DNA from: Lentzea terrae
GTDB lineage: Bacteria > Actinomycetota > Actinomycetes > Mycobacteriales > Pseudonocardiaceae
Reading direction: 5' to 3'
Length of the DNA: 64,000 bases
Assembly: GCF_003265345.1 (NCBI RefSeq)
Contig: NZ_QFWW01000036.1
Span: forward strand, 62,001 to 126,000
Positions within the stretch are counted from its first letter, which is position 1. Each line of letters opens with the position of its first letter. Shown here in pieces: positions 51,001 to 59,292 of the stretch. The notes below the pieces were generated by a model. It was not told where the DNA came from. It worked only from the letters and a program-made list of their open reading frames with translations, and searched no databases. The position numbers were made by a program, and so were the translations under genes.

Positions 51001-52072
51001 GTCGATCTCGGCCGACCCGACCGCGCCGGCAGGTGCGGCCGCGGACGCCGGTGCCGGCTCAGCCACGCCTGCCGACAGCATCGGCTCAGGGTCGACCATG
51101 TCCGCCGACTACGACAGCGGTCCTGGCTTTGGCACGGGCTACGGCTTCGGCGCTGCGCCTGCGGCCGGATCCGACTCGGCCACCGAGTCCGACTCGGCCC
51201 CGCAGTACGACTTCTTCGCCACGGAGCCCGAGCCGGCGACCCAGCCAGACGCCGCTGCTCAGTTCGCCACGCCGGGGACCGAAACCTCCGAGACCGATGC
51301 CGCAACGCCGACCGGTGCGGAGCAGCCGGCCGAGGCCAATGATGAGCCCGGCAGCCGGACTGGCCGCCCGAGCAGCCGCCGCAAGCCGAGCGACCTGAGC
51401 CTCGCCGACCTGCTCGCGGAAGCGCTCGTCGCCTACGAGACCGGGCGCCGCTCCGACGAGGAGCAGTTCGAAGCCGCTGACCTCGCCACCCAGGAGTGGT
51501 CAACGGCCGAAGGCGCCCGACCCGACACGGCAGACCAGCCCCTCCCCACCCAACGGCCGGCCGAACCCGAGCGACTGTCCAGTCCGGACCCGCTCTTCAA
51601 CCCCGGCCAGCCGTTCGGTGCACAGCAGACGCCGGAGCCGACCGCCGAAGTCTCGTCCAGCACCGACTCGTTCCTTCGGGTTGGGGAGTCGTCCCCAACC
51701 GGATCAGACGCCGGGGCTCGGTCAGAGGTGTTCGGTTCGCCGCGGGCGACGTCCGAACCGGAAGCGAAGCCTTCGGACTCCTACTTCCTCCCGGACCAGC
51801 CCTTCACCCCAGCGCAGCCCGCTGCGGAACCGTCGAGTCCCTTCGGGCAGGAGCCGCTGAGCCCGTTCGGGCAGGACCAGCCGACACCGTTCGGACAGGA
51901 GCCGTCGATCCCCTTCGGGCAGGACCAGCCGGCTCGCACGTCCGCGGAGACTCCGGAGGAGAGAACCGGTCCGATCGCCCCCGTGGGCACCGCGCCGGAC
52001 AGCGAGACCACCGGGCCCATCCGTCCCGTCCGGCCGGACGGTCCCCCCGGCTGGACGTTACCGGGCGTGTGA
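48023..52072 (+). CDS. Large repeat-rich protein with helical N-terminus
   Basis: 1349 residues; no family recognised. Residues 1-375 are a TPR-like helical domain (repeated Ala/Leu-rich helices such as LALVLGERALALASARHDEA). About 513-656 is a charged Glu/Ala/Arg/Gln coiled coil built of pentapeptide units (EAARQ). The rest is Pro/Asp/Glu/Ser-rich and disordered, with an FGTQ hexapeptide array (about 896-942) and a PFGQ array (about 1273-1303). There is no signal peptide or membrane helix. The GTG at 48023 follows ettA by 18 bp and is probably co-transcribed. A terminator hairpin lies downstream. It separates ettA from gdh, which are adjacent in mycobacteria. The architecture suggests a cytoplasmic scaffold or adaptor; this is inference. 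Confidence 0.8.
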   Translation: MAARGETQANVEVGTLVVPAWRLRWRAPELALVLGERALALASARHDEAERLRAEALVVFAGNRVGRGVRIADRAIDALKAAEAAGEYETAWLLRVELAACARSVGAPLTGFAAVTPVLEAPDVPAELRASALVQASECLVTVGRGDEPTRALAEADQLYVADTTLDDDTRLLLRGLIRAVQAAQHRRWGDIAAAIGAAREGLDLLGRFADPLADSGQGMGRLTLELVLALMDANRLLDASEVGAPLLDRPVRAPSASTSGWLRLALATRVHLPAGRVVLAREMLRDAAASAERHQLDTLLAESLLALAHVHEVSGELADALTNLRSAHAAERRRARAVYAVRARLAAEFSGVHRQPADLHQQLASLLRPFDGMQMVADGVLSAALKQQLRTWRPVQVRKGDGLKVKRVRRAAEDMTVEGLSAARQHAADRWRMVQPFGEPDDKTPEPLEPPPSPVPSSDRTVPASGLIASAGAMVSGRRRAARVAAGEIDEDQPTTQPESPSPEPQPQQLTPDQERKRKVEEQLMELQREARRQIEAERQARADQRAQAEREAAEEAARQEAARQEAARQEAARQEAERQEAARLEAERQELARQELARQEAARQEAARQEAARQEAERQEAARQAAERDAAAREEAARREAAAREESARAQPESVLDMLKAQGLRAGGRRRAPDAESASETPSWRVEPPTHLRQDDEANTQEPQAPQTYFGAQGTPDYLPDPSTPDGPSRSGLSAAFARPPAAPDFGPHLDDPTPAYPLQTPAAGFPATRADTDERTLPERDYTALNFNTAQWSTASIPSPDPAEHPDPAQPTPNPEPDKERQPLPPIPDPVPSVPTPDEIPQPPEPDLLSSTFLSSADVEQEDDTSSLPTTPVQLNPPQDQPSTQPGSAAQPSFGTQTSFGTQPTFGTQTNFGTQPTFGTQTNFGTQPTFGTQAGFGAEPNPPADTSQPEQRPLPDPAGWANFEISPDFDVDPIVRMSTGPATEPDQPDLSISADPTAPAGAAADAGAGSATPADSIGSGSTMSADYDSGPGFGTGYGFGAAPAAGSDSATESDSAPQYDFFATEPEPATQPDAAAQFATPGTETSETDAATPTGAEQPAEANDEPGSRTGRPSSRRKPSDLSLADLLAEALVAYETGRRSDEEQFEAADLATQEWSTAEGARPDTADQPLPTQRPAEPERLSSPDPLFNPGQPFGAQQTPEPTAEVSSSTDSFLRVGESSPTGSDAGARSEVFGSPRATSEPEAKPSDSYFLPDQPFTPAQPAAEPSSPFGQEPLSPFGQDQPTPFGQEPSIPFGQDQPARTSAETPEERTGPIAPVGTAPDSETTGPIRPVRPDGPPGWTLPGV
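49687..49920 (+). repeat. 15-bp tandem repeats encoding EAARQ units
   Basis: GAAGCAGCCCGCCAG and close variants repeat about 15 times in frame and encode EAARQ, EAERQ and ELARQ. The first three copies are nearly identical, so they arose recently by slippage or unequal exchange. Confidence 0.9.
50708..50848 (+). repeat. 18-bp tandem repeats encoding FGTQ-xx units
   Basis: Eight in-frame 18-bp units encode FGTQTS/FGTQPT/FGTQTN variants, the last one decayed to FGAEPN. A pair of units (36 bp) has itself been duplicated (PTFGTQTN repeats). Confidence 0.9.
51838..51932 (+). repeat. 24-bp tandem repeats encoding PFGQ-xxxx units
   Basis: Four in-frame units encode PFGQEPLS, PFGQDQPT, PFGQEPSI and PFGQDQPA. 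The Phe-Gly dipeptide is shared with the FGTQ array upstream. Confidence 0.85.
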
Positions 52073-52386
52073 TGGTGGCCAGCGCCACACCTCAAGCCTT
52101 GCCCAACCCGCCAAGTCTCGCCCAGCCCGCCCGCGGGAGCACCCGCCGCGGGCGGCGGGTGCGGCAGGTGCGCCGCTCAGCGGTTGCGCACCCCGGAACC
52201 GACCCGGGAGTCAACCGGAGCCCGTGCTGCGAAATGCCTTGCTGCCACTGATGATGTGACTCGATTCAGCCCACGATTCAGTGGTCCGACAGTGCCCCTC
52301 CCGTTGCCGGTGACGGCCGCCACCCCATCTAGGGTGGGGGCGGACCCGGCACACAGAGGTGCCGGATAGCGTGGAGTCGCCTGAAG
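52073..52386. other. Intergenic region before gdh
   Basis: 314 bp without a gene. It holds the hairpin at 52139-52162 and presumably the gdh promoter in the AT-richer part near 52230-52290. I see no convincing operator. Confidence 0.5.
52139..52162. terminator. Terminator after the repeat-rich gene
   Basis: GCACCCGCCGC-GG-GCGGCGGGTGC has perfect 11-bp arms, 67 bp after the stop. The innermost pairs must open to form the loop. Confidence 0.6.
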
Positions 52387-55300
52387 ATGACCTCGACTGG
52401 AGCCCCGACCCGAACCGACGACGCCTCCGCGGCCCCGACCGCGGACGGTGGAAGTCGACCGGCCAGTCCTGAGCAGGTCCGTGACGAGCTGATCGAACGG
52501 GCCGCCGCCAATGCCCCCGAACTCGCTGATCTGATCCGCCTCTTCTACCGGCACGTGCCCGCCGAGGAAGTCAACGACGACGACCCGGTGGACCTGGTCG
52601 GAGCGGTGCGGTCGAACTACCAGCTCGCCGAGAGCCGCGTTCCCGGACGCGCCGCGGTGCGCATCCTGAACCCGACACGGGCCACTGATGGGTGGCAGTG
52701 TCCGGTCACGGTGGTTCAGGTCGTCACGGACGACATGCCGTACCTCGTCGACTCGGTCGCGTCCGAGCTCACGCGTGGTGGCGTGCAGGTGCAGCGAGTT
52801 GTGCACCCGATCGTCGTCGTGCGGCGCGACCCGGTGACGGGTGAGCGCACCGAGGTGCTGCCCACGGCAGACCCGGCCGATCCGCCTGCCGACGCGCTGG
52901 CGGAGTCGTGGATGAACATCGAGGTCGACCTCATCACGGACGCCGATCGGGCGCGTGAGCTGGAGACCCGGCTGCTGACGGTGCTCAACGACGTCCGCGA
53001 GGTCGTCGAGGACACCGACCGCATGATCACCACGGCTGCGCAGCTCGCCGAGGAGCTCGAGAAGGACTCGTCCGAGGCCACCACGGACGCCGCGAAGCTC
53101 CTCAAGTGGCTTGCGGACGGGCACTTCACGTTCATGGGCTACCGGCAGTACGAGCTGGTGCGGGAGGACGGCGAGCCCGCGCTGCGGGCCGTGCTCGCGA
53201 GCGGGCTGGGTGTTCTCAGGCAAGACAGCCTCGCGGCGCGCAGCCTCACGGCGGGCCCGGACAACGGCGCGCAGGCGCTCAGCCCCGAGCTGCTCGTGCT
53301 GACCCAGGCGAGCGCCCAGAGCAGCGTGCACCGCAGCGTCTACCCCTACTACGTGGGCGTGAAGACGTTCGACGCCGAGGGCAACGTCTCCGGCGAGCAC
53401 CGGTTCCTGGGCATCTTCAGCACCACGGCGCTGCACGAGGACGTGCTCGACATCCCGGTGATCGAGCGCCGGGTGCGCGACGTGATCCACCGCGCCGGCT
53501 TCCCGCTGCAGTCCTACTCGGGGCAGCGGATGCTCGAGGTGATCCAGAACTACCCGCGCACCGAGCTGTTCTCGGTCGACGGCGAGACGCTGTACCAGAC
53601 CACGACGGGCGTCATCGCTCTCGCGGAACGGCGCAGGCTGCGGCTGTTCCTGCGTCGCGATCCGTACGGCCGCTTCTTCTCGTGCCTGGTCTACCTGCCG
53701 CGCGACCGCTACACGACGACGAGCCGCCTCGCGATGCAGGAGGTGCTGCTCGCCGAGCTCGGCGGCCTGAACCTCGAGTACAGCGCGCGGATCGGCGAGT
53801 CGGCGCTGGCTCGCGTGCACTTCATGGTGCACACCGACCCGGCGCGCACGCTCGACCCCGACACGAACGCGATCCAGCAGAAGCTCGCCGAGGCCGTCCG
53901 CAGCTGGGACGACCGCATGGTCGAGGCCGTCGTCGGCGACAGCGGTGAGCTGGGTGCCGAGTCGGCCACCGAGCAGGGCCAGCGGTTCGCCTCGGTGTTC
54001 CCGGAGGCCTACAAGGAGGACTTCCCGGCGAGCACCGGTCTCGGGGACTTCCGCCGCATCGAGGCGCTCGCCGAGGGCGACCTCGACATGGTCTTCTACG
54101 TGCCCGAGGACGCCGAACCGGGGGAGCGGCGCTTCAAGCTGTTCCTGACCGGCGACGGCATCACGCTGTCCGACGTGCTGCCGATGCTGCAGCGCATGGG
54201 CGTGATCGTGGTCGACGAGCGGCCGTACGAGATCACTCGCGAAGACGGCGTGCAGTGCTGGATCTACGACTTCGGCCTGCGCATCGACCAGAAGTCTCTC
54301 GATCAGCTGTCCGAGTCCGACCTCGAGAACGTGCGCGTGCGGTTCCAGGACGCGTTCGCCGCCGTCTGGCGCGGTGAGGCCGAGGTCGACCGGTTCAACT
54401 CGCTGGTGCTGCGGGCCGGGCTCACCTGGCAGCAGGCCGCGATGCTGCGCGCGTACGCGAAGTACCTGCGGCAGGCGGGTACGCCGTACTCGCAGGACTA
54501 CATCGAGGACGCGGTGCTCGGCCACACGAGCGTCGCGATCGCGCTGGTGGCGCTGTTCGAGTCCCGGTTCGACCCGCGGCTCGACGACGCCACGCGCGCC
54601 GACCGCACCGAGACCATGGTCGTCGAGACCGGCAAGCTGATCGACGACGTGACGAGCCTCGACGCGGACCGGATCCTGCGCAGCCTGCTCACGCTGATCA
54701 ACGCCACGCTGCGGACGAACTACTTCTTCCGCGACGCCAACGGCAACGCGCGGCCGTACCTGTCGGTCAAGCTCGACCCGCAGGCGATCCCCGACCTGCC
54801 GGCGCCGCGGCCGAAGTTCGAGATCTTCGTGTACTCGCCGCGGATCGAGGGCGTGCACCTGCGCTTCGGCTCCGTCGCGCGTGGTGGTCTGCGCTGGTCC
54901 GACCGTCGCGAGGACTTCCGCACGGAGATCCTCGGCCTGGTCAAGGCGCAGGCTGTCAAGAACGCGGTGATCGTGCCGGTCGGCGCCAAGGGCGGGTTCG
55001 TCGTCAAGCGCCCGATCCCGGCGACCGGCGACCCCGGCATCGACCGCGAGAACTTCATGTCCGAGGGCATCGCCTGCTACAAGATGTTCATCTCCGGCCT
55101 GCTCGACCTCACCGACAACCTGATCAACAACGAGGTCGTGCCCGCGCCGCAGGTCGTGCGCTACGACGGCAACGACACCTACCTGGTCGTCGCCGCGGAC
55201 AAGGGCACCGCGACGTTCTCGGACATCGCGAACGGTGTGTCGCAGAGCTACGGCTTCTGGCTGGGCGACGCGTTCGCCTCCGGTGGCTCGATCGGCTACG

Positions 55301-57330
55301 ACCACAAGGCCATGGGCATCACGGCCAAGGGCGCGTGGGAGAGCGTGAAGCGCTCGTTCCGCGAGCTCGGTGTGGACACGCAGTCCGAGGAGTTCACCGT
55401 CGTCGGCATCGGCGACATGTCCGGTGACGTGTTCGGCAACGGCATGATGCTGTCCGAGCACATCCGCCTCGTGGCCGCGTTCGACCACCGGCACATCTTC
55501 ATCGACCCGAACCCGGTCGCCGCGACGTCGTTCGCCGAGCGCGTGCGGCTGTTCAACGTGCCGCGCTCGTCGTGGGACGACTACGACCGCTCGCTGATCA
55601 GCGAGGGCGGTGGCATCTTCCCGTTGACCGCGAAGTCGATCCCGCTGAGCGAGCAGGCCCGCGTCGCGCTCGGGCTGCCGGAGGGCGTCGAGAAGCTGTC
55701 GCCGCCGGAGCTGAAGAAGGCCATCCTGCTCGCGCCGGTCGACCTGCTCTGGAACGGCGGCATCGGCACCTACGTCAAGGCGTCGACCGAGTCGCACGCC
55801 GACGTCGGCGACAAGGCCAACGACGCGATCCGCGTCAACGGGGCCGACCTGCGGGTCAAGGTCATCGGTGAGGGCGGCAACCTGGGCCTGACCCAGCGCG
55901 GCCGCATCGAGTTCGCGCGCACCGGCGGCAAGGTCAACACCGACGCGCTCGACAACTCCGCCGGCGTCGACTGCTCCGACCACGAGGTCAACATCAAGAT
56001 CCTGCTCGACCAGCTGTGCCGCGAAGGGGCGGTGGAGCAGCAGCAGCGCAACGAGGTCCTCGCCGAGATGACCGACGAGGTCGGCGAGCTCGTGCTGGCC
56101 GACAACTACTCGCAGAACAACGTCCTCGGCGTCAGCCGGGCGCACGCCGCTCCGATGTTGTCGGTGCACGCGCGTCTCACGGCCGACCTCGAGGCGCGCG
56201 GCGCGCTCAACCGCAAGCTGGAGGCGCTGCCGAGCGTCGCGGAGTTCAAGGCGCTGGAGAAGAACGGCGAGGGCCTCACGTCGCCGGAGCTTGCCACGCT
56301 GCTCGCCTTCACGAAGCTCACGCTGAAGGAAGAGCTGCTGCAGAGCGACATCCCGACGATCGACACGTTCACCCGCAAGCTCCCGGACTACTTCCCGAGC
56401 CTGCTGCGCGAACGGTTCGGCGCGGCCATCCCGAACCACCCGCTGGCCCGCCAGATCATCACGACAGTCGTGGTGAACGAGGTGGTCGACGGTGGCGGCA
56501 TCTCCTACGCCTTCCGCCTGGCCGAGGAGATGAGCGCGTCGGCGACCGACGCGGTCCGCGCCTACGCCGTCGTCACCCAGGTCTTCGACCTGCCGTCGAT
56601 CTGGCGCGAGATCGAGGCGCTGGACAACGTGGTGCCGACGGAGGTCCAGGACAACATGGTCCTGGAGACTCGCCGCCTGCTGGACCGCGCGTCCCGCTGG
56701 CTGCTCTCCAACCGCCCGCAGCCGCTCGCCGTGGGCTCGACGATCAACCGCTTCCGCGGCGTGGTCGACGAGCTCAGCCCCTTCGCCCTGGACCTGTTGC
56801 AGGGCAAGGAGTACGGCGTGGTCGCCGGCAAGGCGGACAGGTTCGTGGAGCAGGGCGTCCCGGCAGAGCTCGCCCGCAAGGTCGCCGCGCTGCTCTACAT
56901 GTACGGCCTGCTCGACGTCACCGAGATCGCCGAGCTGGCCGAACGCGAGATCGGCCCGGCCGGCGGCATGGGCCCGGAGCACTCGCACCGGGAGACCGCC
57001 GAGCTGTACTTCGCGCTGTCCGACCACCTCGACATCGACCACATGCTGGACTCGGTGACGAGCCTGGAACGCGGCAACCGCTGGCACGCCCTGGCCCGCC
57101 TGGCTCTCCGCGACGACTTCTACTCGTCGCTGCGGGCCATCACCCTCGACGTGCTGAGGGCGAGCGACCTGGGCGACACGGCGAGCGAGAAGATCGCCAA
57201 GTGGGAGCAGGCCAACGCCTCCCGCCTGGCCCGCTCCCGCGGCGCGCTGGACGAGATCAACCGAGTCCACCAACTGGACCTGGCCACCCTGTCCGTCGCC
57301 GCCCGTCAGGTGCGGAGCATGGTCCGCTAG
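52387..57330 (+). CDS. gdh: NAD-dependent glutamate dehydrogenase, large form
   Basis: 1647 residues of the ~180-kDa class (as in Streptomyces clavuligerus and mycobacterial Rv2476c). It deaminates glutamate to 2-oxoglutarate and ammonium with NAD. An N-terminal regulatory region of ~700 residues (ACT-like segments) precedes the catalytic core: RFGSVARGGLRWSDRREDF, the catalytic Lys region VPVGAKGGFVVKR (about 866), and the NAD fold TVVGIGDMSGDVFGNGM (about 1005). The ATG at 52387 follows GGAG. It links to the proline catabolic operon at 6-8 kb through glutamate. In mycobacteria this enzyme is held inhibited by GarA; whether that applies here is unknown. Confidence 0.96.
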   Translation: MTSTGAPTRTDDASAAPTADGGSRPASPEQVRDELIERAAANAPELADLIRLFYRHVPAEEVNDDDPVDLVGAVRSNYQLAESRVPGRAAVRILNPTRATDGWQCPVTVVQVVTDDMPYLVDSVASELTRGGVQVQRVVHPIVVVRRDPVTGERTEVLPTADPADPPADALAESWMNIEVDLITDADRARELETRLLTVLNDVREVVEDTDRMITTAAQLAEELEKDSSEATTDAAKLLKWLADGHFTFMGYRQYELVREDGEPALRAVLASGLGVLRQDSLAARSLTAGPDNGAQALSPELLVLTQASAQSSVHRSVYPYYVGVKTFDAEGNVSGEHRFLGIFSTTALHEDVLDIPVIERRVRDVIHRAGFPLQSYSGQRMLEVIQNYPRTELFSVDGETLYQTTTGVIALAERRRLRLFLRRDPYGRFFSCLVYLPRDRYTTTSRLAMQEVLLAELGGLNLEYSARIGESALARVHFMVHTDPARTLDPDTNAIQQKLAEAVRSWDDRMVEAVVGDSGELGAESATEQGQRFASVFPEAYKEDFPASTGLGDFRRIEALAEGDLDMVFYVPEDAEPGERRFKLFLTGDGITLSDVLPMLQRMGVIVVDERPYEITREDGVQCWIYDFGLRIDQKSLDQLSESDLENVRVRFQDAFAAVWRGEAEVDRFNSLVLRAGLTWQQAAMLRAYAKYLRQAGTPYSQDYIEDAVLGHTSVAIALVALFESRFDPRLDDATRADRTETMVVETGKLIDDVTSLDADRILRSLLTLINATLRTNYFFRDANGNARPYLSVKLDPQAIPDLPAPRPKFEIFVYSPRIEGVHLRFGSVARGGLRWSDRREDFRTEILGLVKAQAVKNAVIVPVGAKGGFVVKRPIPATGDPGIDRENFMSEGIACYKMFISGLLDLTDNLINNEVVPAPQVVRYDGNDTYLVVAADKGTATFSDIANGVSQSYGFWLGDAFASGGSIGYDHKAMGITAKGAWESVKRSFRELGVDTQSEEFTVVGIGDMSGDVFGNGMMLSEHIRLVAAFDHRHIFIDPNPVAATSFAERVRLFNVPRSSWDDYDRSLISEGGGIFPLTAKSIPLSEQARVALGLPEGVEKLSPPELKKAILLAPVDLLWNGGIGTYVKASTESHADVGDKANDAIRVNGADLRVKVIGEGGNLGLTQRGRIEFARTGGKVNTDALDNSAGVDCSDHEVNIKILLDQLCREGAVEQQQRNEVLAEMTDEVGELVLADNYSQNNVLGVSRAHAAPMLSVHARLTADLEARGALNRKLEALPSVAEFKALEKNGEGLTSPELATLLAFTKLTLKEELLQSDIPTIDTFTRKLPDYFPSLLRERFGAAIPNHPLARQIITTVVVNEVVDGGGISYAFRLAEEMSASATDAVRAYAVVTQVFDLPSIWREIEALDNVVPTEVQDNMVLETRRLLDRASRWLLSNRPQPLAVGSTINRFRGVVDELSPFALDLLQGKEYGVVAGKADRFVEQGVPAELARKVAALLYMYGLLDVTEIAELAEREIGPAGGMGPEHSHRETAELYFALSDHLDIDHMLDSVTSLERGNRWHALARLALRDDFYSSLRAITLDVLRASDLGDTASEKIAKWEQANASRLARSRGALDEINRVHQLDLATLSVAARQVRSMVR

Positions 57331-57336
57331 TACGCG

Positions 57337-57370
57337 GAGCTGGAGCAGGTCAGACGACCTGCTCCAGCTC
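57337..57370. terminator. Bidirectional terminator overlapping a coding end
   Basis: GAGCTGGAGCAGGTC and its complement form 15-bp perfect arms around the loop AGAC, six bases after the gdh stop. The right arm is also the last codons (EELEQVV) of the convergent membrane protein gene. Confidence 0.85.
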
Positions 57371-57847
57371 TTCGCGTTGACCGATCGCGCGACGCAGCCA
57401 GTGCCGCCCGACCACGAGCAGCAACGCCACGCCGACCGCCGCGACCGTGCCGACCGCGGACCCCAGCCACAGGCCGAGCGTGTCCATGCCGTCGGCGGGC
57501 GAGGGGATGTCGGCGAACGTGACGTAGACGAACAGCCAGGCGAGCACCACGGCTCCGGCGGCGACGGCGGCGATCGCGATGTTCGTCCACCTGAGCGCGC
57601 CGGACTCGAACACGGTGTCCTTGCCCGCTCGGTGCAGCATTCCGCCCAACGCCACCGCAAGGAGTTGGAGGCACGCGACGAAGACGATCGCGGAGGTCAC
57701 GAACGGCACCCGCACGGACTCGTAGGGCGGGAAGAGCGCGACCTCGTCTGCAGCGGTCGTCGGGATCACCACGACCTGCGCGAACAGCCCGCCGAGGAAC
57801 GCGATGGCGAGCAGGGCCTGCAAGAAGATCACCGATGCGCGAGACAT
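57350..57847 (-). CDS. DUF2975-like membrane protein
   Basis: 165 residues with four hydrophobic segments (VIFLQALLAIAFLGGLFAQV, VPFVTSAIVFVACLQLLAVAL, IAIAAVAAGAVVLAWLFVYV, GTVAAVGVALLLVVG). This pattern matches DUF2975 proteins, which usually stand next to a small XRE regulator; none is seen here. The ATG is at 57847. Its stop lies in the terminator hairpin. Confidence 0.78.
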   Translation of the reverse strand: MSRASVIFLQALLAIAFLGGLFAQVVVIPTTAADEVALFPPYESVRVPFVTSAIVFVACLQLLAVALGGMLHRAGKDTVFESGALRWTNIAIAAVAAGAVVLAWLFVYVTFADIPSPADGMDTLGLWLGSAVGTVAAVGVALLLVVGRHWLRRAIGQREELEQVV

Positions 57848-58217
57848 AGATCGAGTATCGAGAGCTGGCTATCGACTTTCAATCGGCTGGGCGTGGAGAT
57901 CCTGTGAAGGTTCAGCCAGTCCACGACTCGCTCGCCGGCGCCCCGCCCGAGTTGTCCACAGGATTTCGGGCGAGCCGGGAACCGAAATCGCCTTTTGTTC
58001 GTTGCGTCAGGAGGAAAACGCGCGGGGGAGCGTGTGTGCACAGCGGCGACCGAGTCGGTGCTGCTGAAACCACACCTCTGTCTCTGCTCGGCGCGGCGCC
58101 TGTACCGGAACCGGGTGCCGCTGTACCGGAACCGGGTGCGCTATACCGGAACCGGGTGCGGCCAATCCGAGTGGGACTCGCTCGTATCGGGCGCATGGCG
58201 CTGGGTAGGGTCCCTGC
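57848..58217. other. Intergenic region with a triple repeat
   Basis: 370 bp between divergent genes. No credible open frame with coding-like composition is present. The notable element is the triple repeat at 58103-58159; the rest looks unstructured. Confidence 0.5.
58103..58159. repeat. Three direct repeats of TACCGGAACCGGGTGC
   Basis: Identical 16-mers begin at 58103, 58124 and 58144 (spacing 21 and 20 bp, two helical turns). Each contains CCGG-AA-CCGG. They end 58 bp before the thioesterase start, the right place for a regulator binding array. Confidence 0.7.
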
Positions 58218-58649
58218 ATGGGTGTCTTCGTCACTGGTGTCCGGCCGCGATGGTCGGACATGGATGCGTTCGGTCACGTCAACCACGCGAACACGGTGAC
58301 GTTGCTGGAAGAGGCCCGGATCGAGCTGCTGTTCACCGAGGCTGCCCGCCACGGGGTGAAGGAGATGGCCGAGGGGATGGTCGTGGCGAAGCTCTTCGTC
58401 GACTACCTCGCGCCGATCGTGTTCACCGGCGAGGACATCGTCGTCGAGATGTCGGTGCGGGAGCTCAAGTCCGCGTCGTTCACGCTCGACTACGTGGTGC
58501 GCGGCAGCCGGGAGGCGGACAGTTCGGTGGTCACCAGGGCGGAGACGCTCATGGTGCCCTACAACGTGACGACCGCGCGGCCACGTCGCCTCACCGACGC
58601 CGAGCGCGACTTTCTCGCCGGGTGGCGGGCAGGGGGTAATGGTGCCTGA
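58218..58649 (+). CDS. Acyl-CoA thioesterase (hotdog fold)
   Basis: 143 residues of the 4-hydroxybenzoyl-CoA thioesterase-like hotdog family: VRPRWSDMDAFGHVNHANTV contains the catalytic Asp region, then LFVDYLAPIVFTGEDI. It hydrolyses an acyl-CoA; chain preference is unknown. It corresponds to mycobacterial Rv2475c downstream of gdh. The ATG is at 58218. The next gene overlaps its end by 11 bp. Confidence 0.9.
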   Translation: MGVFVTGVRPRWSDMDAFGHVNHANTVTLLEEARIELLFTEAARHGVKEMAEGMVVAKLFVDYLAPIVFTGEDIVVEMSVRELKSASFTLDYVVRGSREADSSVVTRAETLMVPYNVTTARPRRLTDAERDFLAGWRAGGNGA

Positions 58650-59268
58650 ACTGGTGTTGGCCGACGCGGCCGAAAGAGACGACCTCGGGGCGTTCGCCGC
58701 GCGTGCGGTGCGGCTGGACGCGCAGTCCGTCGTGCGGCTGCGCAACCGCAACGAGGAGCTGCTGGACGCGTGGGTGGCCACGCCGTTCGACACGTTGGCC
58801 ACGCGAACCGTTGCGGGACAGGCGAATCCGGCCGACGTCACGGTGTCGGGCTCGGAGCTGCTGACGGGGCTTGCGGTCATGCGCGACGAACGCATCGACC
58901 CCGGACCGGCCAAGGACCTGATGTGGCGCTCGGCCCTGCCGCCCTGGGAGGGCTGGCTCCTGGTCGACCGGCTGCCCGTCGAGGTCGTGGCGAAGCTCGC
59001 CGACGAAGGCGTTGCCGTGGCACGGGAGAACACCGGGCCGCAAGGCACTCCGCCCGCTTCGCTGCTCGACCAGACGGTGCTCACGGTCAGCGGGTCCGGG
59101 TTGGACGTGAAGATCCCGCTGCGGTGCCTGTTCGCGTTGTCGGGCATGGGTTTTCTCGGCGACGACGGCGAGGTGCGGGTGACCGCGACCGACTCGTGGC
59201 TGCGGATCGACGCCAAGTTCGGCGCGGTGGTCCGGCGGCGGCACTCGATGCTGCCGTTGATCGTCTGA
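58639..59268 (+). CDS. Conserved hypothetical protein (Rv2474c-like)
   Basis: 209 residues, soluble. No catalytic motif recognised. Conserved-looking stretches are VRLRNRNEELLDAWVATPFD, RSALPPWEGWLLVDRLP and FALSGMGFLGDDGEV. It occupies the position of Rv2474c between the thioesterase and aglA in mycobacteria, and overlaps the thioesterase gene, so the two are translationally coupled. Function unknown. Confidence 0.8.
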   Translation: MVPELVLADAAERDDLGAFAARAVRLDAQSVVRLRNRNEELLDAWVATPFDTLATRTVAGQANPADVTVSGSELLTGLAVMRDERIDPGPAKDLMWRSALPPWEGWLLVDRLPVEVVAKLADEGVAVARENTGPQGTPPASLLDQTVLTVSGSGLDVKIPLRCLFALSGMGFLGDDGEVRVTATDSWLRIDAKFGAVVRRRHSMLPLIV

Positions 59269-59292
59269 AGTAGAGCGGACGCACGTGGCACG

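Noticed and set aside
52177..57660. An 1827-codon open frame on the minus strand opposite gdh
   Set aside because: It is the codon-mirror of the high-GC gdh gene: the protein is a run of Arg/Val/Asp/His/Gly without domains, while the plus strand encodes a complete glutamate dehydrogenase.
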